64,000 nucleotides of DNA. Origin: Legionella moravica DSM 19234. GTDB lineage: Bacteria; Pseudomonadota; Gammaproteobacteria; Legionellales; Legionellaceae. The position numbers were made by a program, and so were the translations under genes. The notes under the pieces are model-generated. The model was given only the letters and a program-made list of their open reading frames with translations, was not told the DNA's origin and ran no database searches. Positions 51,389 to 60,619 of this stretch are shown here, in pieces. Position 1 is the stretch's first letter; each line of letters starts with the position of its first letter. The stretch lies in NCBI RefSeq assembly GCF_000423305.1, contig NZ_KE383999.1:115652-179651 (forward strand), written 5' to 3'.

Positions 51389-52558
51389 ATGATTAATTTA
51401 TGGCCACTATTATTGCCTGCTGCTGCCTGGTCAGGATGGTGGGTCGCACATCGTAGTAATTCTGAAAAAAATACTCATGTATCTAACCGTTTGTCTCGAG
51501 AATATGTTGTTGGATTAAATTATTTATTAAACGAACAATCGGATAAAGCCGTAGATATATTTATTAAATTACTGGAAGTTGATAGTGATACTGTAGAAAC
51601 TCATTTGGCATTAGGCAGTTTGTTTCGTCGGCGTGGTGAGGTCGATAGGGCTATCCGAATCCACCAGAATTTGATTGCACGCCCTCAGCTTAGTATCTTA
51701 CAACGAAAAGAGGCGTTAATGGCTTTAGGCCAGGACTATATGAGCGCAGGAGTGTTTGATCGCGCGGAACGCATATTCCTTGAGGTTGTCGAATTAGGGG
51801 GAAGCAAGGAAACCAGTAGCTTGCAAGGGTTGTTGGCTATTTACCAACAGGAAAAGGCTTGGGAAAAAGCATTGGATGTTATTAAAAAACTGGAAATTTC
51901 AACTGGGAACAGCTTACACAATCAGGCCGCACATTATTACTGTGAAATGGCGAGTCAGGCTTTAAAAGTCAATGCTCTGGATAGAGCATTATATTGTATT
52001 AAACAGGCAATGAATGTTGACTCACAATCAGTTAGAGCCAGTTTAATGAATGCAAGTATCGAAATGAAAGAGGGAAGATACAAACAAGCAATACGCTCTT
52101 TAAAGAGAGTGCCTCTTCAAGATGCTGAATTTTTGACTGAAATTATTGAACCTTTGGTTTTCTGTCATAAGGAACTGGATACAATGGCAGATTGTATTCA
52201 TTATCTGGAACAGACTCTGGTTGAACATCCCAGAGCCTCTGTGATTTTCGTCATTGCTGAATATTTACGCCAGACTAAAAATATGGATACCGCAATTGAT
52301 TTTGTTGCAGATAAACTGAGCAAGCATCCTTCAATTCGGGGATTAAATCGATTGATTTATTGGCATCTGGAGTCTGCTCATGGAAAAGTACGCGATAAAT
52401 TACAGATGCTTTATGATATTACAAGTAAATTTTTAGACAATAAACCTGTTTATCGATGCGGTCATTGCGGATTTGGTGGCAAACATTTGCATTGGCATTG
52501 TCCAAGTTGTAAACAGTGGGGTAGAATGAAACCAATTCATGGTTTAGAGGGTGATTAG
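51389..52558 (+). CDS. lapB: LapB (YciM), LPS assembly TPR protein
   Basis: A 389-residue protein: an N-terminal TM anchor, TPR repeats (for example NYLLNEQSDKAVDIFIKLLE, HLALGSLFRRRGEVDRAIRIH), and a C-terminal rubredoxin-like metal site YRCGHCGFGGKHLHWHCPSCKQWG with four Cys. In E. coli it guides FtsH to LpxC. Followed by a 253-bp gap. Confidence 0.93.
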   Translation: MINLWPLLLPAAAWSGWWVAHRSNSEKNTHVSNRLSREYVVGLNYLLNEQSDKAVDIFIKLLEVDSDTVETHLALGSLFRRRGEVDRAIRIHQNLIARPQLSILQRKEALMALGQDYMSAGVFDRAERIFLEVVELGGSKETSSLQGLLAIYQQEKAWEKALDVIKKLEISTGNSLHNQAAHYYCEMASQALKVNALDRALYCIKQAMNVDSQSVRASLMNASIEMKEGRYKQAIRSLKRVPLQDAEFLTEIIEPLVFCHKELDTMADCIHYLEQTLVEHPRASVIFVIAEYLRQTKNMDTAIDFVADKLSKHPSIRGLNRLIYWHLESAHGKVRDKLQMLYDITSKFLDNKPVYRCGHCGFGGKHLHWHCPSCKQWGRMKPIHGLEGD

Positions 52559-52811
52559 GATAGGTTTGCTTTTGAATTTCTTTATTGGACTTATAAAATA
52601 GGCCGATTTTGAGAGAGTAACTTTTAAAATACGGTGAACTGAGCATTCTCAAGGCAACGAGCGATTTTTTCTAAGCGCGTGATTCTTGGACAGTTTTAGA
52701 AGATTTGCCAATGCGTTAAGGAAGTTCCTGACTGGATGGTTTAATAAGTTATTGAGTGTTTTACTAACCTATTGATATTAAATAAAATTACATACAAATT
52801 ATGAGACTATA

Positions 52812-53924
52812 ATGCAATTTATTGACTTGAAAAAACAATATTCATTGATCGAAAATGACGTACTTAAAAGTATAAAAAATGTACTAGATCATGGCCAGTA
52901 CATTATGGGGCCTGAGATTACCGAGCTTGAAAAGCAATTAGCATCTTTTATAGGAGTTAAGCATGCTATTGTTAATTCCAGTGGGACTGATGCCTTATTA
53001 ATGGCCTTAATGGCTTTGGATATTCAGCCGGGTGATGAAGTTATTACCAGCCCATTTAGTTTTTTTGCAACAGCCGAAGTCATCAGCCTGTGTCATGCTA
53101 CACCGGTTTTTGTAGACATTGATCCCCTGACGTATAATCTTGACCCTAAAAAATTAGAAGCAGCAATTACTAAAAAAACAAAAGCAATAATGCCTGTAGC
53201 TCTGTACGGTCAATGTGCTGATTATGATGAAATCAATGCTATTGCTGCTCAGTATGGAATTCCTGTTATAGAAGATGCCGCCCAAAGTTTTGGAGCTACC
53301 TATAAAAATAAATATTCCTGTGCTTTAACTACTATTGGTTGTACGAGTTTTTTCCCGTCCAAACCTTTAGGCGGCTATGGAGATTCAGGAGCTTGTTTTA
53401 CCAATGATGATACTTTGGCACAACGATTAATTGAAATCAGAATACACGGCCAAAATGCACGCTATTGTCATAGTCGAGTAGGAATTAATGGGCGTATGGA
53501 TACAATTCAGGCGGCTGTTTTGATTGAAAAAATGAAGATATTTCCTGATGAGATCATTCTTCGTCAAAAAGTAGCACAGCGATACAATGAACTTCTGGAG
53601 CCTTTGGTCAGGACTCCATTTATAAAAAGCCACAATACCAGTGTGTACGCTCAATACACCATTGAAGTAGACAATAGAGATGAGTTTCAAAAATCAATGC
53701 AGGCGTCAGGGATTCCAACAGCAGTTCATTATCCTGTAGCTATGCATCATCAAAAAGCATTAAGTTATCTGAATTACCGTACTGGTGATTTTCCATTTGC
53801 TGAGTTGGCGAGTAATCGGGTCATTAGTTTGCCTATGCACCCATATTTACAAATAGAAGAACAAATGAACGTAGTGACAGCGGTAAAGAAAGCTTTGCTA
53901 GCTCAACAAGAGGCAGTTGTTTAA
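52812..53924 (+). CDS. DegT/DnrJ/EryC1/StrS aminotransferase (WbpE-like)
   Basis: A 370-residue PLP enzyme that aminates keto-sugar nucleotides for surface glycans. It begins MQFIDLKKQYSLIENDV, has NSSGTDALLMAL, VIEDAAQSFGA and the PLP Lys in TSFFPSKPLGGYGDSGA. The sequence recalls WbpE/WlbC (UDP-3-keto-GlcNAcA aminotransferase). No other sugar-modification gene is adjacent, so the product is uncertain. Followed directly by pyrF. Confidence 0.88.
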   Translation: MQFIDLKKQYSLIENDVLKSIKNVLDHGQYIMGPEITELEKQLASFIGVKHAIVNSSGTDALLMALMALDIQPGDEVITSPFSFFATAEVISLCHATPVFVDIDPLTYNLDPKKLEAAITKKTKAIMPVALYGQCADYDEINAIAAQYGIPVIEDAAQSFGATYKNKYSCALTTIGCTSFFPSKPLGGYGDSGACFTNDDTLAQRLIEIRIHGQNARYCHSRVGINGRMDTIQAAVLIEKMKIFPDEIILRQKVAQRYNELLEPLVRTPFIKSHNTSVYAQYTIEVDNRDEFQKSMQASGIPTAVHYPVAMHHQKALSYLNYRTGDFPFAELASNRVISLPMHPYLQIEEQMNVVTAVKKALLAQQEAVV

Positions 53925-54617
53925 ATGACTTCTCAACTAATTGTCGCCCTTGATTTTAATGAGGAACATCTTGCGTTATCACTTGTTGATTCGATTAATC
54001 CACAAAACTGTGGATTAAAAGTGGGCAGTGAACTGTTTACTCTTTATGGTGCGAATTTTGTAAAACAATTGGTTGATCGAAATTTTAAAGTCTTTTTGGA
54101 TTTAAAATTTCATGATATTCCTAATACCGTAGCTCAGGCATGTAAAGCAGCTGCAGATTTGGGCGTCTGGATGATGAATGTTCACGCTCTGGGTGGCATC
54201 AAGATGATGAATGCCGCAAGGCAAGCTCTGGAAGGGTATGGAAATGAACGACCGCTATTAATAGCCGTCACAATATTAACCAGCCATGTTGAACACGAAT
54301 TGCGTGATGTTGGCATTAATAACCAATTAGCAAATGAAGTACTCATGCTGGCTCAGCTTGCAAGAAATGCAGGCCTTGATGGTGTTGTTAGTTCAGCTCA
54401 TGAAGTCAGAACCATTAAGCACCAGTGTGGGGATGATTTTATTACGGTAACTCCGGGGATCAGATTATCTAATGATTCGAATGATGATCAATCACGGATT
54501 ATGACGCCTAAACAAGCCGCTAGTGAAGGAACCGACTATTTAGTCATTGGCAGACCAATTACCCAAGCGCCCAATCCTGCAGAAATTATTAATAAAATCC
54601 TGTCTGATATATCTTAA
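53925..54617 (+). CDS. pyrF: Orotidine 5'-phosphate decarboxylase
   Basis: Last step of UMP synthesis. The 230-residue protein has VALDFNEEHLAL, LKVGSELF, the catalytic VFLDLKFHDIPNTVA (Lys-Asp pairs), VTPGIRLS and YLVIGRPITQ. Starts right after the aminotransferase stop. lapA-lapB-pyrF proximity is common in gammaproteobacteria. Confidence 0.96.
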   Translation: MTSQLIVALDFNEEHLALSLVDSINPQNCGLKVGSELFTLYGANFVKQLVDRNFKVFLDLKFHDIPNTVAQACKAAADLGVWMMNVHALGGIKMMNAARQALEGYGNERPLLIAVTILTSHVEHELRDVGINNQLANEVLMLAQLARNAGLDGVVSSAHEVRTIKHQCGDDFITVTPGIRLSNDSNDDQSRIMTPKQAASEGTDYLVIGRPITQAPNPAEIINKILSDIS

Positions 54618-54802
54618 CCCACCTATTAAATCTATTGGTCATATGGTATAATTTATGGCCATTTCTCTTAGAATTACTTTGTTCTATTTTAATCCGTGGA
54701 AATTTATGATAATTGTTGTATTGAGAATTAATGAATATTTTAAAAAGACCAGCGTTGTTCCTGATGCTTTTTTAACGGATTTTCAGACTTAAGGATGAAG
54801 TG

Positions 54803-57493
54803 ATGACCCCACAGCACATAATAAGTCAGCTGCTGGAATCTGACACAAAATACCCTAAAAATTTAGAGCTTCTAAAAAAAATAATTATAACTGCTTATCT
54901 AGGCCGCCTAAGAGTTAATGGATTGGCTCCAGATAATAAAATTGCCTTGGGTAACTACCTGTTCGATAACGAACGAATGATGTTCGACTTTTCCAGGCTT
55001 AGTGAAGAAAAAAAAGAGCTATTTCTCCAGTGGCTGCTTGCGCCTCATCAAAATGAAAAACAAAAAGTATATTTCAGTAGCGTTAATGTAAATGAATATC
55101 GTGGTTACACCGCTGAGCAGAGATTGAGTTGGTGGAATACTTTAAATAACTGGTTGAGTAACAATCAATCCGATTATTGGAAAATCACTGATTTAGAGCT
55201 GTCACTTCACTATCAGTTGACTGGAGTTGAAATTAGTCATGGCGACAAGGGAATTTTAATTGGTTTTAACCAATTTCTTGCACCTCCAACAGGAACAAAA
55301 TATAAAGATCCTGAAGATTCTCGAAGTGAACCGCTAGGTAATACAAAAAGAGTGATTATAACCAATGAATTGGTTGATCAATTAGTTAATGAACATTTCA
55401 AAAATATTCGCCCTGAAGTGATATGTAAACGTGCCCACCCCCAAGCTATTGATGTTATCAATCCAGCTGCACGGTTTCAAGAAATGAGTTCATACAGAAA
55501 AACTCATAATTTAAATGCATATGACGCTTGGTATATCAGATTATGGAATTGGATTTACTCCTGGTTTGTAAAGGAGTCTGTCCGCAGTGAACAGATTGTG
55601 CCAAATAATGCTTTATCTTTGTTATATGAAACAAATACCATAAAGATATTTCAACGTTCTGTGACAAAAGAAATCATTGTTAGAGAAAACAAACCGGACA
55701 TAGAGAATCTTGTTTTTTGTGGCGGTGGAGCCAAAATTTTTGCGCATGTAGGCGTCTGGAAAGCACTTAATGAGGCCAACATCAAACCCAATCGTTTCGC
55801 AGGAAGTTCTGCCGGTGCGATTATGGCCATGCTGTGTTATTTAGGTTATTCTGCAGCTGAAATTGCAGTACTTTTTCGTAATTTCAAGCAAGAGCATTTA
55901 GTTCATTATGATATCGATTTTGATGGTTTATCGGGTTCTGATTCTTTAAAAGCAGCGCTGGATTACGCACTAATCAACAAGTTAAAGGAAATTGTTGCTC
56001 AATTTAACATCCCTTTTCCGCAAGGAGTAATTACCTACAGAACGTTGGATGATATTAGAAAACAATGTCCTGGTTGTGGTTTAGGTAAGGAAATTACGGT
56101 TACCGCAACCAATAAAAAACAAGGTAAAACGACCTATTTTTCATTGGCCAGAACACCTGATATGGAATTTACAAAATCAGTAGAAGTATCAGCTAAATTT
56201 CCTATTGTTTATAAAGCTGAATTGATTGATGGTGAAGCTCATAATGATGGTGGAATTTTAAGCAATTTTCCAACAGAAGTGTTTTCTGATGATCATTCTA
56301 CATTGCTTGAATCAGAGCATGGAAATGATTTGAAACTTCTTGCCGTCCAATTCGATAATGGCACTGAAAGAACTGCAATCGATCGCATTATGCAAAAAGT
56401 GTATCGAGAAAATGTGGTTCTTAATTGGATATACAGTTTCATAACGGGCGTTAATGATCCGGCCAGCGGATGGGTTAAAGATCGATTGAAATTAAGACAA
56501 TATGCTCATCAAGCTATAGTTCCCAATGTTGATGATATTCCAACTTCAGGATTCAGTGTGGCGATAGAAAGTCAGCTTAAAATGATTGAAAGGGGATATG
56601 AAGCAACACAGGATTATTTGAAAGCTCGTTATGGAACAAAGGAGAACTGCACTAATAAAAATCAGGAATTGATGTATTCAACATTCAATTCTTTAGGAGA
56701 TTTGTTAGCATATTGTTGTTATCGAGGAGATAAACATTGGTTTGATATTGTAAATAATTTGATATCACAATCTACATTACCAAACCGCACTGCATTAATG
56801 AAGCAATCGCTTGAATTGAGATCTTTATATTTTGGCCCCTTGTCCTCTTTTCATAAAAAATCAGACGAAGTAAACAAAAATAAGAAAGAAGAACACGTCG
56901 ATAAATTTAACCTAAAGAATAGTGAGGATTCTGAACAAAGTCCGCTTACCTTTTTTGGTAATGCAGTTTTTCATCATCACTCGAGTTTGGAATTAGAACA
57001 TCATGATGTATTACATGCTTTATATCCGATATTTCTTAAATTATCACCGGATTTGGTGCGCTCAAGTAATGACAAGAACGCTCTTGAGTATGCTCGCCAT
57101 TCCTTAAAAATACATAATCCTTATATATGTCTGGATCATTTTGCCAAGATTAAAAATCAAACGCATATTATTCTACATATCATTATCAATTTAATTAAAG
57201 AGTTGAGGAATAATCCCAGGCAAACGCTGTTCAAAACTCTAAAAGAAATAGAAACACTTCCATTTAATACGATAAAATTACTCAAGCCTGAATATTATGC
57301 TGAATGGGATTTATCTTTACCTCAAACATTAAGGGTATTTAAATTATTAAATAAAGGTCAGCATGCTGCAGCTACCCAATTGTTGTTTCATTTAAAAGAC
57401 AAATTGGAGCCGATGCAAACTATAAAAAAAGGAGTTTTTTATGATGACTTTAGTGACGGTAGCATGGAAAGGGATCGGCCTATGTTTAGCTAG
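54803..57493 (+). CDS. vpdC: VpdC, patatin-like phospholipase effector (Dot/Icm)
   Basis: An 896-residue protein with a central patatin domain (about 300-520): oxyanion-hole loop FCGGGAKIFAHVGVW, nucleophile elbow AGSSAGA (Ser about 336), and partner Asp in AHNDGGILSNFP (about 482). I recognise it as Legionella VpdC, reported as a Dot/Icm substrate with phospholipase activity that is stimulated by ubiquitin and affects vacuole expansion. The long N- and C-terminal parts lack other motifs that I know. The start ATG at 54803 follows AAGGATGAAG; the frame opens one codon earlier at a GTG. Single gene after a 185-bp gap. Confidence 0.9.
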   Translation: MTPQHIISQLLESDTKYPKNLELLKKIIITAYLGRLRVNGLAPDNKIALGNYLFDNERMMFDFSRLSEEKKELFLQWLLAPHQNEKQKVYFSSVNVNEYRGYTAEQRLSWWNTLNNWLSNNQSDYWKITDLELSLHYQLTGVEISHGDKGILIGFNQFLAPPTGTKYKDPEDSRSEPLGNTKRVIITNELVDQLVNEHFKNIRPEVICKRAHPQAIDVINPAARFQEMSSYRKTHNLNAYDAWYIRLWNWIYSWFVKESVRSEQIVPNNALSLLYETNTIKIFQRSVTKEIIVRENKPDIENLVFCGGGAKIFAHVGVWKALNEANIKPNRFAGSSAGAIMAMLCYLGYSAAEIAVLFRNFKQEHLVHYDIDFDGLSGSDSLKAALDYALINKLKEIVAQFNIPFPQGVITYRTLDDIRKQCPGCGLGKEITVTATNKKQGKTTYFSLARTPDMEFTKSVEVSAKFPIVYKAELIDGEAHNDGGILSNFPTEVFSDDHSTLLESEHGNDLKLLAVQFDNGTERTAIDRIMQKVYRENVVLNWIYSFITGVNDPASGWVKDRLKLRQYAHQAIVPNVDDIPTSGFSVAIESQLKMIERGYEATQDYLKARYGTKENCTNKNQELMYSTFNSLGDLLAYCCYRGDKHWFDIVNNLISQSTLPNRTALMKQSLELRSLYFGPLSSFHKKSDEVNKNKKEEHVDKFNLKNSEDSEQSPLTFFGNAVFHHHSSLELEHHDVLHALYPIFLKLSPDLVRSSNDKNALEYARHSLKIHNPYICLDHFAKIKNQTHIILHIIINLIKELRNNPRQTLFKTLKEIETLPFNTIKLLKPEYYAEWDLSLPQTLRVFKLLNKGQHAAATQLLFHLKDKLEPMQTIKKGVFYDDFSDGSMERDRPMFS

Positions 57494-57707
57494 TGAGTTT
57501 GCTCGCCATTGAGTGGCGTGAATAGGGTTAATGGGAAGACAGAACGTGATATCAATTCAATAAATCGATTATAACTTGGTAAATTCGGAAAGTTATGATG
57601 CCAATATTGTTGTAAAAATCCCGAGCTGGGGTTTAATAAACGCTAAATCATCAAAATGATGACTAATGCCATGTTTTCCCTGGCTGTTAATAGAAAAAGT
57701 TAAAAGA

Positions 57708-58661
57708 TTAACTACCCCTGCCAAACAGACTGGCAAGCCCCGAAATACAACAGCAGCTATCGTCATCAGGAGATACTCTTCTGGCTATGGGAATTTTTGT
57801 ATTACGTAAGACTTCTATAGGTAATCTCGCTTTGGAAAACAATTTTTCATCAGTAAAGATATGTATCAGGAAATCCTTGTTGTTGCGATCTTCGATTTTT
57901 ATTGTGATCTGAAAAATACGAAGAACCGCAGCAGCGGGTCCAGTGGGAGATCTGCTTGCCCGGTTGTGCAATAGTAACAATGTTTCCTCCAGGCTGACTG
58001 AGGGTTGGAAAATCGCATTTATAGCTCTTGGATTTTTACTAAATTCACTATAACTGTCGTATAAACTTGGATAATCTAATGGGTGAACATATCGATGATT
58101 TGGGCTATAAATCCTCGGAGTTGGCATAGGAAGGGGCGTTTTTCTTTTTGGTTTTGGTTGCTGATAAAAAGAACCATAAGAAATTGTTGCTAACTCCTCC
58201 CGCATGGGCAGTACCTTGTTACGAGCATCTACTCTATAAGTAGTTTCATTGTAATCGGAACCGGCACTGTAGGATTTTGAATCAGCAAAAATTCTTCCTT
58301 CATCATCTTTATATGTGGTACGGAAATGTTCCGAATCATTTTTATATAATATCGAACTTGAGCTGCCCACCTTTTGTCCTCTTTGGTTATAATAGATTGT
58401 TGTATATTTAGGGAGATAGCCATCCGAAAAAGTGCTTTTTGATGTGCCGCATTGGGTCCCGGTATGATCGAAATAAACAGTATGAAGCTCGATTGCTCCC
58501 CTTTTTTTTTCAACAGCAATTCTGACAGAAGTTCCACATTCTATTCTTTTCCAATGATCGTCATAGTAGTGCGTTACAACTTTCTTTCCCATGAATCGGG
58601 ATTTTTTAATTTGAGCAAATTTTGCATGAATACCAAACATAAAAAGAGCATCACCGTACAT
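57708..58661 (-). CDS. Unrecognised protein with short Tyr/Gly repeats and CCC motif
   Basis: I do not recognise this 317-residue protein. Residues about 25-130 contain four diverged repeats of the form Y-x-D-x-x-G-x-x-x-G-x-S (YYDDHWKRIECGTS, VYFDHTGTQCGTSKS, IYYNQRGQKVGSSSS, TYKDDEGRIFADSKS), reminiscent of beta-hairpin repeats such as MORN-like ones. A Pro-rich linker (about 165-195) and a helical part follow. The C-terminus ends DDDSCCCISGLASLFGRGS; a Cys triplet there could be lipidated in a host cell. No signal peptide. Convergent with vpdC. The frame opens at a TTG at 58676, but the ATG at 58661 with GAGGC before it is preferred. Confidence 0.65.
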   Translation of the reverse strand: MYGDALFMFGIHAKFAQIKKSRFMGKKVVTHYYDDHWKRIECGTSVRIAVEKKRGAIELHTVYFDHTGTQCGTSKSTFSDGYLPKYTTIYYNQRGQKVGSSSSILYKNDSEHFRTTYKDDEGRIFADSKSYSAGSDYNETTYRVDARNKVLPMREELATISYGSFYQQPKPKRKTPLPMPTPRIYSPNHRYVHPLDYPSLYDSYSEFSKNPRAINAIFQPSVSLEETLLLLHNRASRSPTGPAAAVLRIFQITIKIEDRNNKDFLIHIFTDEKLFSKARLPIEVLRNTKIPIARRVSPDDDSCCCISGLASLFGRGS

Positions 58662-58674
58662 AAAAAACTGCCTC

Positions 58675-58699
58675 AATAGAGTTAAATAGAGTTAATAGA
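58675..58699 (-). promoter_or_regulatory. Tandem 10-bp direct repeat in the leader of the 317-aa gene
   Basis: On the plus strand AATAGAGTTA occurs twice in tandem (58675-58684, 58685-58694), followed by a partial third copy ATAGA. It lies immediately upstream of the start codon. One-turn spacing suggests a binding site for a regulator, but it does not match a box that I know well. Confidence 0.4.
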
Positions 58700-59222
58700 C
58701 TCACATTCCTGAACCATCAAATGTTTTACCACTAAGTTGCCATTATGGAGTAATCAACAGATTAGAGAAACGAAGGCCAAAACACTAAGAGCTTTGTATT
58801 GCTCTGTTCCTTATATGCCTGAATCAAAAATAGAACTATTTTAGCGGGTAACAAAATACTATTGTAACCGTATAAAGTACGGATGAATTGTATTACTTTT
58901 GCACAAACAAAAATCGTGTCAATAATACCACGTTGATTGAGTAGTTGTTGTTTGTAATTGATCAGGTAGGTGAATATTTAATCCAAAAAACCAACCAACA
59001 GAGGTTTTCCTTTATTGAGCAGTGGTATCAAAAGTTTTGTGTCGCTTTGAGCGTTTTAAATGGCACACAGGAAGGCTGTTTGGCTTCGGTTTATTTTGAT
59101 GAATGGATGCCCGCCTTTGCGGGCAAGACCGCTTTTTTGTCATGTACAGAGGATTTCATTATTTAGATGCTGACTATACCGGGTTTTCAAGATATACTCA
59201 TTTTTTTTGATTTAAAACTGGT
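58700..59222. other. Intergenic region with one bacterial repeat, no gene
   Basis: AT-rich. At about 59098-59152 it has the hairpin-forming repeat GATGCCCGCC...GGCGGGCA-type element (CCCGCCTTTGCGGGCAAGAC), whose inverted relative lies near 21990-22006. A 73-codon frame (58945-59166) reads through this repeat and is not credible as a gene. Confidence 0.6.
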
Positions 59223-59651
59223 ATGTACAGCAATCTAACTCTTTATTACTTGAAGCAATTAGGCATTACTCCCTGGGTAAGTAAAGAGAGCTGTTCCGAT
59301 TTGGAACATTCTACAGATGAACCTGTTTCTGATTCGCCTTCACTTATCATTATTATACAGCCTCAATTAAACAATAAAGCAGCCAGTCTTTTAAATAAAA
59401 TGATTGCATATCTTGGGTTGAATGATTCTGAAATACTCGTCAGTGACTCATTACACAACGTTTCTTTTTCTCGTAAGAACCATCCTAAAGCGATTTTAAT
59501 ATTAGGTTCTGAGCATAGTGAATTCAACTATTCTGATCAGCTTCAATGCCCAATATTATCTGGTGCATCACCGGAACAATTAATTAGTAATCCAGGGGAA
59601 AAACGAGAACTATTTAAGATACTCCATTCCATCAAATCAGAACTGCATTAA
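59223..59651 (+). CDS. holD: DNA polymerase III psi subunit (HolD-like)
   Basis: A 142-residue protein with the pattern of the psi subunit, which joins the clamp loader to SSB via chi. It has YYLKQLGITPWVSKE at the N-terminus (E. coli psi: LQQLGITQW), a hydrophobic SLIIIIQ strand, an ILVSD segment, and the C-terminal QLISNPGEKRELFKIL that fits psi's ANPxARxxLW helix. Spacing to the next gene is 13 nt. HolD is poorly conserved and often missed, so confidence is moderate. Confidence 0.75.
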   Translation: MYSNLTLYYLKQLGITPWVSKESCSDLEHSTDEPVSDSPSLIIIIQPQLNNKAASLLNKMIAYLGLNDSEILVSDSLHNVSFSRKNHPKAILILGSEHSEFNYSDQLQCPILSGASPEQLISNPGEKRELFKILHSIKSELH

Positions 59652-59664
59652 TTGAGCTCTTCTT

Positions 59665-60153
59665 ATGAAAACAAAAGGATTTACATCTATAGAGCTCGTG
59701 TTTGTTTTAATTCTGATAACCGGATTCGCCTTGATAAGTATCAGCTCATCAAGTCAATTGAGAGATAACAATGAAAAGCAGGCATTAATAGATAACATCA
59801 GATCTATCGTACAATATGCTCGGCTTCAAGCTGTTAGTCGAGGCCATATTGTGTACCTTGCTCCGCTGGATCCAGATTTTAATTGGTCAAAAGGGGTGGT
59901 TTTAACACGCTTTAATAAAAAAGTGGCTGAGGATGAAGTTCTTCATCAATGGCAATGGAATTATCGTCATTGGACGATAAAGTGGGCGGGTGTTCGCTCG
60001 ACACATAAAATAGCGTTTTCTCCTGATACCGCACATGGGATAAGCAATGGGACCTTTACTTTAACGAATACTCGTACGCTTGAAAAAATAAAGATCATTG
60101 TAAACCGGTTGGGCAGAGTAAGAATTAACGATATGATGATGGAGTCATTTTGA
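59665..60153 (+). CDS. GspH/FimT-like pseudopilin
   Basis: A 162-residue type IV prepilin-like protein: a leader of five residues ending in Gly, then FTSIELVFVLILITGF with Phe+1 and Glu+5 and a TM helix, then IRSIVQYARLQAVSRGHIVYL, a typical GspH/FimT stretch. It starts 13 nt after the holD-like gene and stands alone without other pilus genes. It could be a minor pilin or a type II secretion-like accessory protein. Confidence 0.88.
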   Translation: MKTKGFTSIELVFVLILITGFALISISSSSQLRDNNEKQALIDNIRSIVQYARLQAVSRGHIVYLAPLDPDFNWSKGVVLTRFNKKVAEDEVLHQWQWNYRHWTIKWAGVRSTHKIAFSPDTAHGISNGTFTLTNTRTLEKIKIIVNRLGRVRINDMMMESF

Positions 60154-60619
60154 GGTTGTAGTTCAGGGTTGGCAATTGATTCTTACTTTTAAGGTGCCGG
60201 GGATTGTACCTGAATTGTCTGTACATCTTGGAAATCCGAAAGGCGTCTGTAATCTCCATCTCAACCGAATTCCCGCGGCGAAGATCGCGGGAACCATTGG
60301 ATTGGCATAAAAACTTTGAACCTCATGGTTATATTTTGGGAATTCGCTTCCTATTTATTCAGTCATAGCAACTGATTGATATTGAGACATAATTGATCTT
60401 ATGTTCTCGCGCTCTTGTCCCGAATCCTGAGATCATATCCAAAGAAATCGTTGAGGTATGGGTAAGGATGTAATCAAGAGCCAGGAAAAACCAATACACT
60501 TGTACGGAGCGGGCCAATTGTCAACATACCCCAAGGTATTGTCAAAATTAGATAAGATACGATAGAGTAGCAGCATCGTTGTGATGATGCAGCTTTTGCT
60601 GGTTAAAGGGAATTTTAAC
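60154..60619. repeat. Intergenic region with a repeat remnant
   Basis: A 466-bp gap with no gene. A hairpin TTCCCGCG / CGCGGGAA sits at 60270-60293 and the repeat terminus AATTGTCAACATACCCC at 60516-60532, recalling family A. The final bases hold the next gene's leader, with AAAGGG at 60605. Confidence 0.5.

Noticed and set aside
54725..54745. PmrA-like TTAA box upstream of vpdC
   Set aside because: TTAATGAATATTTTAA has TTAA pieces, but not the tandem spacing of a good PmrA box, and AT-rich DNA gives such matches by chance.
58945..59166. 73-codon plus-strand frame between the 317-aa gene and the holD-like gene
   Set aside because: Its second half is a read-through of the CCCGCCTTTGCGGGC bacterial repeat, a common source of false ORFs. 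No ribosome-binding site or family pattern.
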